From Gnetum montanum (taxonomy: Eukaryota > Streptophyta > Gnetopsida > Gnetales > Gnetaceae): a stretch of 58,321 bases of DNA. The notes beneath the pieces are model-generated. The model was given only the letters and a program-made list of their open reading frames with translations, made no database searches and was not told the origin of the DNA. The stretch spans positions 206,533 to 264,853 of the forward strand of contig MNCI01006833.1 in NCBI GenBank assembly GCA_015680685.1, in the 5' to 3' direction. Below, piece by piece: positions 22,961-35,843 of this stretch (position 1 is its first letter; the number at the start of each line of letters is the position of its first letter). The translations under genes and the position numbers were made by a program.

Positions 22961-24639
22961 AAAGAGATTTTAATTGAAATTAGGATCAAATGAAAGCCTA
23001 AATAGCCATGAATATGATGAAAATGTGAGAAGAGGGTGTTGAAGTCCCAAAAATTAAAAAAATTTTAAAAAATGATAAAATGGGATGAAAAATAAGAGTT
23101 CAAGGAGCATAGAGTGGTTTGGATAAAGGAATATGTGAAAGATAGGATTGTAATAATTTCGAAAGTAAGGGACTTGAGTAACTAGATTAAGAATATGCAA
23201 GTGGGTCCTTCCCATAATAGGCACATGCCCTTGTTGCCCTTGCATAACCCCAACTAAGGAGTTTGTGGGCCCCATAGTTGATTAATGATCATGAAAATTT
23301 AATGACCAACCAAAAAGAATCTATCCAAGAATTCCAACTCATCAAACTAAGATATCAAGCATAACATAGAAACTAGTAGTGAGGTGAGTTATGGAAACAT
23401 AGATGGTTGACTAAGAAGGTGGGATGGAATTACTAATTAAGGCCATAAGAAGTTTCTTGTGAAATATATGTTTAAAATTACTTGAGAAGATCCTTCCTTA
23501 GTCCAAACCAAAATCAACCTCTTTCAGTGACTTCGCATTGCCACTCCAAGATCGATCCATCTACTCAAGAAAAAAGAGTGCATCCACAAAACAACCACCA
23601 TTCCAAGAAGAGAAGAAAAGAGAAGTAAAAAGTGAAAGAGAGAGAGAGGGCCTTAGTTAGAGGGGACCTTCAGGCATTGGTGCATGTCTTTCTAGTTCCA
23701 TATCTAGTTCTTATAGCCCATTTATTTGCCTAAGGGGTGTGTTTTAAATTTCCATCATATTTTTTTCTTTTTTTTTTAAATGAAAAACACACCATGAAAA
23801 GACTTATTTATGTATTGTGTCTAAGGGGTGTGCTTTGAATTCCCATCATTTTGTTTTTTTTTCTTTTTCTTAGATGGGAACCACACTATGTAAAAACTTT
23901 ATTTGTCTTCCTATTAGTGGTTGGAATGGAATGGTAAGATGTTCATGAAAAACATCCAAGCACTCAAGTAAGTAGAAGAGTACAAGGAGTATTGAGTTCC
24001 CTTAAAGTCACACCCTCCACAAACCTTTGAATCTTTCCCAATTTCAGAACTACCAAAGTTACCAATTGATTAAAAGTTTTGTTAATGGAAGGGACCTCAA
24101 ACTCCCAAAACAAGGAAAATCATAGAGTTTATTGGATGGGAAGATGATGTGGACTCACTACCTATTCCATGAAAAATAAACCATTTCATAGTCATTAGAC
24201 ATAAAAATTTAAAAATAGAAACTAGACATTGACAATCACAACATTAAGCACAAACCATCATTAGTAAACAACAACAGTGGCTCTATGTCCTGTAGCAATA
24301 AAGCACTTTATTAACAAAAATAATGAAAATTCATACTTAAAGAAAAAAAAAACAAAGTAAAATATATAAGAAATTTTAAAATAATCAAGAAAAGTTCAAA
24401 AGTACTACTAATGATGCAAAATTGGAAAAAATTTAAAAATCAAAAATTTGTAAAATAAATAACTTGTAAAATCAAAAATGTGAAAAAAAAGTAAGAAAAT
24501 CGAGAAGCCATATGGATCATTAGCATGGATGGCCATCTCCCCCATGACTGAATTGGAAGGAGGAGATCCAAAAAATGGAAAGTGATTATTCATCGATTGA
24601 GGTGGTAGTTGCACTGGCTTGTCTTGGCTCTAGAAAAGG
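22961..24639. repeat. AT-rich spacer of A with a 91-bp tandem duplication
   Basis: Between integrase and extra ORF there is no gene. From 23731 to about 23912 a unit beginning TAAGGGGTGTG and continuing with a T-rich run and AACACAC(C/T)ATG occurs twice, 91 bases apart. A/T homopolymer runs are frequent at 24280-24500. Confidence 0.55.
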
Positions 24640-25760
24640 TTTCACTTGTTGGATGTTGACCAACTACTTTTTATTTGGGCTTTCAAGTTTGTAGACTAAC
24701 ATGGCCCTAGAGCGAAAGGTTTGATCAATTATATAAGGTTCCTCCCACAATGTTTGAAATTTTATCTTTTAAGATACATGTGTGGGGCTCCAATAGAGAA
24801 CCTTATCACTTGGTTGAAATGTTACTTTCCATATCTTAAGGTCAAGATGTTGCTTCTTGAATGCCTTGTGCACCTCATTCAAAGATAGGGCCACCAATTG
24901 GTTTTCATCTAGCACATTTAAGTTGATCAATCTTTCTTTCTGTGCTAGACTTAGGTTAATATCTAGATCATAGGCTATTGAGAGTGTACGAAGCTTAGAC
25001 TAGATCGAGAGTGTTGGAAATTTTTTGTACACTAATTCATAGGGAGAGTAGCCAATACAAAAATTTTTCATGTTGAGCAATAGGCCCAGAGGGCATTGTT
25101 GAGTTTGGTGCTCTAGTCTCTTCATATTTGCTTATGGTTCTTGTTAAGATCTTTGTGATCTCCTAGTTAGTTACCTCTGCTTAACCATTGGTTTGGGGGT
25201 GGTAGGGTGTTGTTAATTTATGTTTAACCCCCAAGTGTTGCATCAAATTTCTAAAACTAGCACCTATGAAATGAGTTCCATTGTTAGAAATTAGTGTATG
25301 TGGCACCTTAAACCTATTTACAACATTTTGTTGTATAAATCTAGTAGTAGTGGATAATGTACAATTAGTAATAGATACTACTTCTACCTATTTGGTGTAC
25401 TAGTTAATTGCTATGATGATATACGACTTTCTATTGGACATGGGTGTGATGGGACCCATGAAGTTAACATCCCATATGTCAAAGGACTCCAATAGTTAAA
25501 TGCACTATTGAGGACCCTCCATTCATGTGGTCATCCCACCATCTCATTGTCAATGTTTACAAGATTAGACAAACTGATGGGCATCCTTAAAAATTGTAGG
25601 CCAATGGTATCCTACCATAAATATTTTTATAGCCATGCATCTTCATGCGTAGTGGCCTCCATAAGGCCCTTTGTGAGCATCCTAGAGAACACACAATTGA
25701 TCTTCATTAGGGACACACCAATGAATCAGGCCATTGGCATAGACCTTGTAAAGGTGTCCA
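24640..25760 (-). pseudogene. pol: integrase of element A
   Basis: The minus strand shows the zinc region HKGPYGGHYA and YHWPTIFKDAHQFVQSCKHC (about 25685-25550). The core contains FDIWDVNFMGPITPMSNRKS (about 25490-25430), NYVTKWVEV, LISNNGTHFIG (about 25290) and LGVKHKLTTPYHPQTNG followed by AEVTN. The first catalytic Asp (WDVN) and the Glu (AEVTN) are kept, while the second Asp reads Asn (SNNG), a single transition. The end has FQPSDKVLYW and KLESPNKK, typical of the Athila integrase tail. Several stops are present. It follows RNase H in the same orientation. Confidence 0.85.
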
Positions 25761-25959
25761 TTGATTTCTATAAAGTATTTGGCCTGATGAAGAAATTGTT
25801 GGTTCTTTCTAAATTCAAGATCTTGTGGCATCTCTTGAGTGATAAGATAGGTGAGGATGCCATTATACCATGTTGTTTCTGCAAGCGTTTAATCATTTAT
25901 TGCTCCTATAAAGAGGAATTCATCTAGAAATTGATCAGAGAGTAGGCTTTCCTCTTCTT

Positions 25960-26350
25960 TATTATCCCATCTTAAGTGAGAGAGGTGGTCAGCAACTATA
26001 TTCTCTATCCCTTTTCAATCTACCATTGTGAAATTAAATTCTTGCAAAATCATGAGCCACCTATGATACAAGGGCTCATTGTTGGCTTGGTCATGAGGAA
26101 GAAAATTGCACTATGGTCTATGTGCACAAATACTTTGTAGCCAACCACATAGTGCCTAAAATTTTCAAGAGCATACACCATTTTCATTAGTTCCTTCTCC
26201 ATGGTGGTGTAATTTAATTATGCCCACATAGTGCTTTGGCTTGTACAATGGATGTAGTATGGGCATTTCTTATCATCTGACTATGTAAGCACAACTTCTA
26301 GGGTGTAGTTAGATACATCCATCATGATGTAGAATGGTTTGGATTGGTCT
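25960..26350 (-). pseudogene. pol: RNase H of element A
   Basis: In sense, PFYIMMDVSNYTLEVVL (about 26340-26290) holds the first catalytic Asp. LNYTTMEKELMKMVYALENF and RHYVVGYKVFVHIDHSA follow (about 26225-26110), with the Glu (MEKE) and Asp (IDH) kept. IENIVADHLSHL (about 26000-25970) closes the domain, as in other Athila elements. It would degrade the RNA strand of the RNA/DNA hybrid. A few stops break the frame. Confidence 0.85.
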
Positions 26351-27200
26351 CATGCCTATAGAATTGGTGTTTCTATGAGTTTCTCCTTTAACTGTTAGAA
26401 TGCTTATTCACATTCCCTAATCTAGATGAAAGGTGCATCTTTCTTTGTAAGCTCTACCAACAGTTTTGTGATCTTAGAGAAATTCTCTATGAATCATTAG
26501 TAATAGCTAGTATGTCCAAAGAATGACCAAACATCTTTAATTAGTTTTGTTTAATGGGTTATTCCTTGGATGATGCTTACTTTCTTGGGGTCTACCTTAA
26601 TCCCTTTTTGAGTGATTCTATGCCCCAACACAATGCCTTCTTGGACCATGAGGTGGCTCTTTTTCCAGTTACGTTATAGGTTTATTTCCACACATCTTTT
26701 CAGTACTTACTTAAGGTGGTCCATGGTTTGCTAAAATGTAGTCCCATAGGTGGAGAAGTCATCCATGAAGACTTCCATACCACTACCAATCTGTTGCTAG
26801 AAGATGCTAAGGACCAAGCATTAAAATGTTGTAGGAGCATTGCATAGACCAAATGGCATCTTACAATATGCAAAAGCTCCCTAAGGACTTGTGAATGTTG
26901 TCTTGGCTTGATCTTATGGCACAATTTGGATTTTGTTATAGCCACTATAACCATCCAAGAATCTATAATAGCAATGCCTAGAGATAGTTTCCAACACTTG
27001 GTCCATGGATGGCCATGAAAAATGATCATCAAATGTTACCATGTTTAACAACCTGAAGTTGATGTAGATCTGCAACTTGCAATCTTTCTTTGGCATGATT
27101 ACAAGTGGGCTAACCCACTCACTATCTATGATGGGATAGATAAACCATCCCTTGAGGAGTTGCTCTATTTCCTCCTTGATGATCTACTTCAATTTGAGGT
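26351..27200 (-). pseudogene. pol: reverse transcriptase of element A (Athila type)
   Basis: In sense, SEWVSPLVIMPKKDCKLQIY (about 27125-27065) is followed by INFRLLNMVTFDDHFSWPSM and RYYRFLDGYSGYNKIQI-like sequence, the latter with the first catalytic Asp (FLDGYSGY). MPFGLCNAPTTF and MEVFMDDFSTYG follow, with FMDDF at 26769-26755. FMDDF and CFLDGYSGY-like motifs are typical of the Athila lineage, rather than YVDD as in H. Downstream, GHRITQKGIKVDPKKVSII marks the RT connection. Stops and at least one frameshift (around 26930) inactivate it. Confidence 0.85.
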
Positions 27201-30200
27201 TTAGCCATCTCTATGGTTGCCTTCTTGGATTTATGGCTGGGTTGGTGTAGATGTGATGCTGACATATCCATGAATCAATTCTATTTAGCTCAAGATATGA
27301 CCAAGAAAAGGCTACTGGCCATTTGTTAACCACCTCTAACAACTTTGCTTTCTGTTCAGAAGCAAGTTTGGCATTGATTATGACCAGCTTACTAGTATTT
27401 CAAAATGCATATTCTATGCTAGTCGGTAAATTTTTTAGTTCTAGGGGCTCCTGCTTGAAGTAATCAAGGATTTTAAACTCTCCCCAATAGGTATCATCAT
27501 TTTTATCATTAGAGAGTTAGTAATGAACTTGTTCAAGTTCATCCATGCCTTCAACATAAGCACATGTTAGGCTTTTAGTTGGTTCCATGCATAATGTGCT
27601 GCTTTCTGGGTGCCCTCCTATTTTATGACTGCTACGTATAGACATTGTTAAATATTTGTTTCTTGTGCATACTAATTGCATGCTTTAATGTATGTACATT
27701 TTATGGACCAAATCTTTTGCACACAATCACACCCATTATCACTATACACGATGCATGGAATACACTTCTTCTTCAACTATTCAAATTCATTTTCCCTGGA
27801 GATTTCCAAGGAGAATTCCCTTATGCCCATTCATGCATCGATCGTGCTTAACCAAGCTCTTGCCATAGTGTTGGGAAAGTCACCTTTGCAATTCTCAACC
27901 TTTATCACCAAAAAATTGGTAGGATAGGACCACCAACAAACTGTGATTACAATGTCCTCTAATAACCCCATAGGGATAGTAATTAACTAGTTTGCCAATT
28001 CCAAACAAATGTTGTTCTTCTTGAGAGGTGATAGGTTTCAAGCTTTGTACATGTAATGGGAGACAAGGTTGACACCGGAACCAAAATTAAGAAGAGCCTT
28101 GCATGGCTTATGTCAAAAAATTTGTAAGTAAATAAGTGGACTTCCTAGGCTAGATCATTTTGTGGGAAGATGACTAGCCTTGATCCAATTAGAAACAACA
28201 TGATTTAACATCATAGTGTGAATTTGATGTGGTGTTTGGTTTGAAGGACACTCAAAGATGTTGGATGCAAAGGATGAGGGTGTTGGAGAAGCAGGGAAGC
28301 TAACCACATGAGGTTGTGAGGGTTTAGGAGGACTATTGGGTAAAAAAAAAAGGTTTTTTTTTGGATCGATTAATGAGGTTGTGACTGTATAGCCCTAATG
28401 GCATTTCATTGCTATAGCTATGAAGGGATTTCACCTTGTGTTGATAGAGCAGGAGGTAATTGGGTTAAGGGTGGAGGGATGTGTGTAGACAGATGTAGAG
28501 GGTGGTATGGATATGGGTTCTCCCCTTGAGTAAATGGTGAATGTGTTCAGTTGTACTTTGTAGAGTAATAGCGATGCTAAAATGAGCCATGGCTTGTAAA
28601 ACCTCTTCGAGAAACCAGTTGTTGAACATAGTACCCATATGGATCTAGTTTCCTGTAAGGATACTACTACCTTGGTGATGCCATTCCCCATGATTATGGT
28701 TGGTTCCACTACTAGTATTGTTCATATGGTTGTGGTGGATCTCCACTTAGGTAGTAAGCTTATTGTTGTTGGTGGAACTATCTTGGATTGCCTTGAGGAT
28801 AAGGTAATCATCTGGGTGCTTGCCTACGTGCTAGTCAGGGATTCAATGCGTACACCCTAGAATCTTGTAAGTGTGACACCACAGGGTAACATCCCTTTGG
28901 ATGTTCATATTGACAAATGTCACAACTAGTACATCTTTGGAGTCTATCTCCATAACTTCCTCTACGACAGTAGCTTTGCCCTTACCTCTTTAGTAAGCAT
29001 GTTCAACTTCTTTTCACCTCTTACAGTTATGATCACTATTTTACTCTTTGGATTCTTCAGCAATCTTCATAGCAATTTGGAATTTTTCATCCAAAGAGTC
29101 CCATATTTTATCAACCTTTGTCAAAATATTAGAAATAATTTTTTGGACGGGTAAGGTTTTTCTATTCACCACTTCATTGTGTGGTGACTCCTCCTCATCA
29201 CAAAACTAGACCTCCTATTTCTTGATGGAAGGGTCCCTATTATACTCTTCCACACTTTTCCTTTTTTGCAACTCACGTTCATCTTTTGCTACCTACTTTA
29301 TCAACCTTTGTATCTAATGAGCTCTTAGTTTGTACAATCTCCCTTGGGCATACACCCCAAAATTTCTTCTAGTTTCTACTCTAAGCCCATCTATGATATG
29401 GTGAAGTTGTTTCCTTTGAGAATAACCATGGCCAAGGCATTGATGTAAGAGTGAATAATATCTGCCCATAGAAACATCTAAGGGTTCATATATTCCTTGC
29501 TTCCATTCTTGGATTTTACTCCTCAAATTAGACACTCTAGAGTACATTTGATATTTGTCATTGAATAACTCCAATATGGTATTACATGTATGGATAGATT
29601 TTGATACCAAGGATTGGTACTAGCTTTCATCTTCCTTGATGAGTGTCCTAGGGAAGAGCTTGAGTTTCTACCATTCATTTTCTATGTTTTATAAGGCATA
29701 AGCATCGTGCAAATCTTGTAGATGTGTCTGTGGATTAGAGTTGCATCCCCCCTTAAATCTTGGGATATTATTCATGTCTAAGTGCTTGATCCAACTTTCT
29801 TTTATATGCCTAGTAGGAATTCTAACTACCTCTACAATGTTAAGCATACTTCTAGTTGCCAATAGAGGTTCCTCATGATGATTGTGTCAATGATGTTGAT
29901 GATGGTTCCTACCACCTCTGTGTTCTTAATGACCTTGATGGTCATTGTTATCTCATTGATCACCCTCATCACGATTATTTTGATGGTGGCTTCTATGAGA
30001 ACTAGTAGATGAAGAGGAATGTTTAGGATTGGATGAAGAGGATGAAGAGGAAGGTGGAATACCACCACCACCACAGTGTCCACCACCATGATTCCACTCA
30101 TTATGACCACCATCCTTAGATCTCTTGCTATTGTGATGTTTGCTCAAGTCCCTACCTTGACTGTGACTTTTTCTTGAACCTATTTTATGAATAGTTGACC

Positions 30201-30700
30201 ACATGTTTAGGGTCACACCCTTATTACCAATAATAGGGGGTGGAGAATCTTCATGTTGAGAACATTTAAAGTAAGGATTCTCAATGTTACCTTGATCTAG
30301 TAGGAATAAGGGATTAGTGAAATGTTTTTCCTATGTAACCTCATGGTGCTTCTTCTAATGTCAATCTCGCTTGCATTGTGTTTCAGTGGGATGATAGTCC
30401 CAAGTGTCATAACCATTCATAATGTATTCCTTGTGAAGATCTGCAATGCCAAACTTCTTAAGAGTTTGAAATAGCATCATGGGTATAGATCAATTAGGGG
30501 ACAAGACGATGTTGCCCTCCATATCATGCCATCATAGTTATTCATCTTGATATAGGATAAATATGAAGTTTGATACATACTCATCTTGATGAGTGTATAC
30601 CTCTTTGCACTCCTGTGAGACTAATGATTTGACATCTTCATGCATGTGAGAAGAAGAAATTTTGCAAAAAGAATAAAATTATCACTATGCTTAGTAGTTA
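27201..30700 (-). pseudogene. gag: gag and protease region of element A
   Basis: The minus strand reads from near the PBS leftwards. The gag core is clearest at about 29790-29300: IPRFKGGCNSNPQTHLQDLH, then SIHTCNTILELFNDKYQMYS, QEWKQGIYEPLDVSMGRYYS and HHIIDGLRVETRRNFG, the order of a gypsy gag. A Gly/His/Ser-rich linker (about 30216-29950) precedes it. Downstream, lysine- and glutamate-rich stretches continue to about 28900. Between about 28900 and 27200 coding traces are weak, and I could not find a D-T/S-G protease motif, so the protease is lost or unreadable. Stops are dense. Confidence 0.65.
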
Positions 30701-30792
30701 TCTATCCTGTGAGAGTGATGTTAACCTTGATTTCATCCAATAATATTAATAATATTCACTAATACTAGATAGTGCACATTTCACACACAAAG

Positions 30793-30811
30793 TCCCCAAC
30801 AATAGCATCAA
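30793..30811 (-). promoter_or_regulatory. primer-binding site of element A (tRNA-Asp type)
   Basis: Directly after the 5' LTR end the minus strand reads TTGATGCTATTGTTGGGGA. It matches the Asp-tRNA PBS TGGCGCCGTTGCCGGGGA except at a few positions, all explained by transitions. This PBS is common in Athila elements. Confidence 0.7.
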
Positions 30812-31158
30812 TGATAAGGGGTAAGGTACCCCTACGTCCAACCATACAAATCACAAAGTGTTCATGTGCAATCTAGTCAAATTCTATGGACATTATAGTT
30901 CTAGTGCACTAGTCTTCTAGGTAGTGAAACTTGCCCTAAGGTCATTCATTATCTTCCCAATTATACTTGTGAAGCACCTGCTATGTTTAAATGTAAGTAA
31001 GGTATATGATTTTCACAGTTTTATGTTTTATAGTCTTGGTGCTTGAATAGAGATAAAGAGAAGGTAATTTAATATCTAATTCAATGTAACTAACCTACTA
31101 GCCTCTAGCTAATCCTAACATAAGTATTTGATCCCACTTTTTATACACATCCTAAACC
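30812..31158 (-). repeat. 5' LTR of element A, first part
   Basis: It aligns with 18407-18760 of the other LTR. It starts TGATAAGG (decayed TGATGAG) next to the PBS and is interrupted at 31158 by element B. Confidence 0.85.
31154..31158. repeat. target-site duplication of B, left
   Basis: AAACC here corresponds to GAACC at 44489-44493. In the intact LTR at 18407-19303 the same place reads CTAAACCCATG, showing that AAACC was the target and that one copy has mutated. Confidence 0.7.
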
Positions 31159-32061
31159 TATAACGATTGAAAACATCAGTGGTTGAAACACTGAAGGGTT
31201 CACAGGCACACAACCTAACCTGGCCTCCACACAAGGGCCTTGTTGGAAAATAGAGGTGGAGTGCCTTGGATGATCTTGTTGATTAAATAGGAACTTTGTT
31301 GACTATAACCAAGGTATTGGGTGCAACCAGGGATGGTGTGGTTAGCCAAAATGAAAATGTAAACAATGTGAAATGGTGCTAAGTGTCAAAGTGGTGCTAA
31401 GTGTAGAACATAGCCACAAGGCCAAGGTTTTCAACTAAAATAAGGGTGTCAACCTATGGAGACTACCACTTGAGTGTAGTACAACATCACGAAGCATGAA
31501 AAAATGTGAAAAGTTGCAAGAAAAATGCCAAAAATGAGAGAGAGAAATGGAACAATGCCCCAAATGGGAGCGTAGTTAACTCCAAAAGGGTCTCAGAAGG
31601 TACACAGTGTACAATAGGCATAGTGAGAGCATAGTCATAGTCTAGGTGATGTCAGACTATGAAGTCTGGTACTCGTCGTGATGAATCACGCCTGTCAAGT
31701 TGGCCGTTGTAGTGTATCATGGGTTGTGGTGTCCTACAAGGCTATAGTGGGGCTATGGTGGGTCGTAGAATGCGACTCTACTTCTCTGTTGATGCATCTA
31801 GGTCTCATTCACCCAAATTTAGAAAATTGTCTAAGTTTGTAGGTGACCAGAAAAGTTTGAAAATTTTCTAACTCTGGCTACTATGCTTGCCCCATGTTAC
31901 ACGTGGGATGCAGAAGTTAGTAGTTCAAAAAAAATTGTAAAGTTGGTAGTTGGTGCTAACTACACTTGACACTTAAAAAAATTTGGGCATAGTGCCACCC
32001 TTTTGACACTTAGCCAAATTTGCAGTTGAGATGCCAAGACTTGAAATTTTGTAATGTTTTA
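31159..32061 (-). repeat. 3' LTR of element B
   Basis: The 903-bp LTR starts TATAACGATTG (the other copy has TGTAACGACC) and ends ATGTTTTA (other copy GTGTTTCA). Both termini lost their TG/CA by a transition. Compared with the right copy, a segment of about 200 bases with the TATA box is missing around 31820. A purine-rich AAAGAGGAG precedes it in sense. Confidence 0.8.
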
Positions 32062-32925
32062 ATGGCTCCTCTTTGTTGATGTCTAGAGGAGTGGCTCAAG
32101 ATGTTAACAAAGAAGTGAAAAACACCATAGTAGACATGCCACCAACATCACTAGTCAGTACTAGATTAGGTGTCATTTCACCATGTTCAAGAGTGTTGTG
32201 GGTAAGGGTATGCTAAGGGCAAAAGTTGTAGGCAACATGTTAGGGAGATGAAATGCAAGTAGAGAAAATAAAATGGAAATATTATATCCTAATGCAAGAT
32301 GTGAAGTTAGCATGGCTGATGATGACCATGGCATGAAGTGGCTTGCCCCTAAAATGTTGACCTCTTATTGGAGTACTCATAAGAGAGTCAAAGTCGATCT
32401 TAGCTTGGGTTGGTTGTGAAACTAAAACAATGTTAATTTGCTTGGGGATGTGCTTTTTCCTATTCTCCTTTTTTTGTTTGTTCATTTTTTGCTCTCTATT
32501 TTTTTTCTTTTTGTTTTTCCGAAGTAAACCCCCATTGGGTTTAGCTTACTACTGAATGCTAGCTACAAGGTATGGACCATCGAGTAGATGGACTTTGCTT
32601 TGATGTAACCATGTCATGTTTGTAGAACAAGTGTTTCCTCCAAGGGATGAGATACATTACATCCACTTGAGCCTTGACCAATCAATAGAGGCTCTCCATG
32701 GGACAAGTTACGTTACATCTGCCATGGGTTCTATAGTTGACGTGAGGAGAATGCCATATGCATCATAATGCGTATGCATCATAGTAATGTACTATCATGA
32801 GTATGTGGAGGATGAGAGGCTATTGGGATGAAGGTGTGGATGTGCATAGGTTGTAATAGGATGAGGGGGATGTGCAATCTTAAGTGGCTTGACTAATACA
32901 ATCATGCACATCAAAGCAATGTGGT
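32062..32925. other. 3' internal region of element B, left of copia
   Basis: No recognisable gene on either strand. In sense it should be the 3' untranslated part, ending in the purine-rich AAAGAGGAG next to the 3' LTR. The last five bases, GTGGT, are the copia target duplication. Confidence 0.5.
32921..32925. repeat. copia target-site duplication, left
   Basis: GTGGT is identical to 38340-38344 on the other side of the copia element. Confidence 0.9.
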
Positions 32926-33288
32926 TGTGGAAGATGATTTGTAGATGTTCCACATTATTAGGAGATTGATCTCATCCTTTTATTTATTCTAAATAAGATG
33001 AGATCCTAGTTGTTCATGTTTACCCATATCCATGCTTATCCATGCCCATGATTATCTCATCCATAAATAAGATGATAAGGATCATTCCCATGATTTAAGA
33101 GACTCATGCTTATCTCTTCAAATCCATTCTTGGAAGGATCCAAGTCTATATAATTGTAGTAGCACATATTCATAAACATATAGATTTTGGATTAATAGAT
33201 TGTAAGTGTTTTTTTATTCTAACAAAGTTCTTTAATTTCTATTTAGCATAGATAGTAGATCTAGGGCCCTTTAGATTCAAATTTCTCA
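32926..33288 (+). repeat. 5' LTR of the copia element
   Basis: It begins TGTGGAAGATG and ends TTTCTCA. It matches 37991-38339 throughout, apart from a 16-bp extra stretch near 33020 and a small T-run difference. Confidence 0.95.
33147..33153 (+). promoter_or_regulatory. TATA box in copia 5' LTR
   Basis: TATATAA is kept in both LTRs and lies about 220 bases into the LTR, a usual place for the transcription start of a short copia LTR. Confidence 0.5.
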
Positions 33289-33290
33289 TT

Positions 33291-33302
33291 TGGTATCGGA
33301 GC
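33291..33302 (+). promoter_or_regulatory. primer-binding site of the copia element
   Basis: TGGTATCGGAGC, two bases after the LTR, matches the initiator-Met PBS TGGTATCAGAGC with one A-to-G change. Confidence 0.9.
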
Positions 33303-33340
33303 TTGATTAGCTCAGATTCTTGACAACAAATCTCTCCAGA

Positions 33341-34260
33341 ATGGCCCAAAATAACGGATCTGTGTTTCTCCAAATTCCTGTATTCAATGGAGAAAATTAT
33401 GAATAATGGGTAATCAAGATGAAGACATTTATGATCTCACAAGATCTATGGGATATTGTTGAAGTTGGATTTCAAGATGCTAATCAAGCAACATTTCAAG
33501 CCCTAATAGAAGATGAAAAGAATGAAATCAAGAAGCTTTGTAAGAAAGATGCAAAAGCATTATTCATCATTCAATCTAGATTAGATCTGATAATATTTCC
33601 CAAAATAATCATGCACCCAACAAGCAAAGCTGCATGGGAAGCACTAGAGATTGCATATATGGGATCATTAAAAGTTCGTGTTGCCAAGTTACAAGCTTTA
33701 AGGAAAGATTTTGAATCTTTGCACATGCTAGATTCAGAGAATATTGATCAATACATTAGCTGATTTCAACAAGTTCAAAATGGACTTGAACCTTGTGTAG
33801 AAACGCTTAAGGAAAGGTGTGCTGTTGAAAAGATCCTTTGAAGTGTGACCCAATGATATGATCCCATCGTGGCTAGTAAAGAAGCAAGAGATCTCGATAA
33901 GATGACCATGGTTGAGCTCGTAGGAAGCTTGAAGACATACGATCCAAGAATTGTTGATCATGAGGATTCAACAGCAACTGCATTTTAAGCACAATTCCAG
34001 AGATCATTAAATCAAAATCAAAGATCCTCAAGTGGATCCTCATTCAGAGGACATGGATGCAATCACGGTAGATCCAAAGGTTGTGGTCATGGAAGATCAA
34101 ATCAATCAAATGATGGTATGCATTGTGATTTCTATGGTACCAACAGCCACAATACTCATGAATGTTGGTCTAGGAAGAAGCATGAAAAGAAAGGCAAAGA
34201 AAAAATTGTAGAAGATGAAGATCACCACAAGAATCACCAAAAAGATGAGCAATTTTTTTA
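33341..34260 (+). pseudogene. gag: copia gag
   Basis: The frame starts at ATG 33341 (MAQNNGSVFLQIP). A stop replaces a codon in the NGENYE-W motif at about 33404, after which the frame is open to 33763: DLWDIVEVGF, KDAKALFIIQSRLD, HPTSKAAWEALE and VRVAKLQALRKDFESL. This is the gag type usual in plant copia elements. Further stops occur near 33761, 33839, 33851 and 33987. The zinc knuckle at about 34120-34160 reads CDFYGTNSHNTHEC, where the second Cys of CX2CX4HX4C has become Tyr by one transition. A lysine-rich segment follows. Confidence 0.9.
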
Positions 34261-34326
34261 TACTGAAGAGGAGGAAGATCAACTCCTGATCTCTACAAAG
34301 GCATCAAATGCTAGCGACAACAACAT

Positions 34327-34560
34327 GTGGTATGTTGATAGTGGGTGTAGCAATCACATGATTGGGAATAAGAAACTCTTCTCAAGTCTAGAAACATATG
34401 ATGGAAAGCTCACCATAGGTAATGGGAAGAAGTTAACCATTTTTGGGATTGGATCACTTGCCTTCACAACCACGCAAGGTAACAACTATGTTATTTCCTA
34501 GATCTACTTTGTTTTAGATTTTTCAAAGAATTTATTAAGTGTGGAACAATTATGTCACAA
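34327..34560 (+). pseudogene. pol: copia protease
   Basis: MWYVDSGCSNHMIGN contains the catalytic D-S-G triad of the copia aspartic protease, followed by IGNGKKLTIFGIGSL. One stop at about 34499 breaks it before FVLDFSKNLLSVEQL. It lies in frame with gag and integrase, as expected for a single gag-pol polyprotein that the protease would cut. Confidence 0.85.
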
Positions 34561-35656
34561 TGGGTATTGTGTTGCATTTGAAAAGAATGTTTGTAAAATC
34601 TCTAAGGCTAATGATGATAAGGGTATTGCCATTCTCCCTATTAGAAAAAATAAAATGTATAAGTTGCAGATACAAAAGGATTCTCAATGCCTCATTGTCA
34701 CTGACGACGTTACATGGTTGTGGCATGCTCGATTAGGACATGTTAACTTTGGCTCAATGGACCGCATGCAGAAAGAAGGAATCGTCAGAGGTGTGCCAAT
34801 ATTTTCTTTTCCCAATAGTCATGATTGTGGCATATGTCAACTAGGAAAAATCACAAGATTACCATTTCCTAGGAAAGAACATAGATCTCAAGAAAAATTA
34901 GATCTAGTTCATATAGATTTATGCAGTCCCATGTAAGCATTGAGCCTAGGAAAAAATAGCTATATGTTAGTCATCATGGATGATATTTTCAGATTTTCTT
35001 GGGGTTATTTTATGAAATTAAAAGATTAAACATTGGGATTATTTAGAGAATTGAAGGTGGCAGTAGAAAATCAAAGTGGAAATACAATCAAGAAAATCTG
35101 AATAGATCGTGGTGGTGATTTTTTGTCCCAAGAATTTGAGGAATTCTACAGGAAGAATGGAATTATTCATCAAACTACCAGATCCTATACACTCGAACAA
35201 AATGGAGTAGTTGAAAGGAAAAATAGAACCATGGTTGAAATGGCCAAGTGTTTACTGCAACTATCAAATTTAGGAAATATGTTTTGGGTAGAAGCTTGTG
35301 CAACATCAATTTATCTTTTAAATAGAGTGCCTTCCAGATCAATTCATAATAAAACACCCTATGAATTCTGGCATGGTTATACACCTAATATTTTACATTT
35401 GAAAATATCTGGTTCACCCTACTATGTGCACATCCCTGCCCAAAACGGACAAAAATTAGATGGCAAAGCTATGCCTTGTATTTTTGTTGGATATTCTCCC
35501 ACATCTAAAGCTTATAGGTGCTATGATAAAAACAATCACAAGGTTGTTGATTCCCATGACATAAATTTTTTGGAACAGGATTGCATTGACCATAATCTAT
35601 TTTTTTTCAGCAACAAAAATGTTTTGTGCAAGCCCCAGCATCGACATGTTTTTTGA
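34541..35656 (+). pseudogene. pol: copia GAG-pre-integrase and integrase
   Basis: The zinc-binding pre-integrase part is complete: HARLGHVNFGSMDRMQ and CGICQLGKITRLPF (about 34724-34870). The core has DLVHIDLCSP (first Asp), then a stop at 34935, then IDRGGDFLSQEFEEF (second Asp, about 35102-35150) and EQNGVVERKNRTMVEMAK (catalytic Glu), so D-D-E is kept. AYRCYDKNNHKVVDSHDINF ends the domain. Stops lie at about 34935, 35027 and 35099. A frame change follows between 35656 and 35844. Confidence 0.9.
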
Positions 35657-35843
35657 GCACCCTCTAGGCTATTCTCTTTTCAACACCAAATCCACTCTAG
35701 AGATGCCAGATTGGCACACATCTTAGGACTCTTCTGCCAAATGGGGACATCCTTTCCTGAATCACAAACACCACAGGAACTATGTGACTCCTAGGCCCTA
35801 ATGGCCCCCCATTTTCGTAGGGTCTACCTCACCTATTTTCTAT

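Noticed and set aside
25508-25927. Plus-strand ORF of 139 codons
   Set aside because: It is the complement of the integrase of element A, whose motifs are clear on the minus strand.
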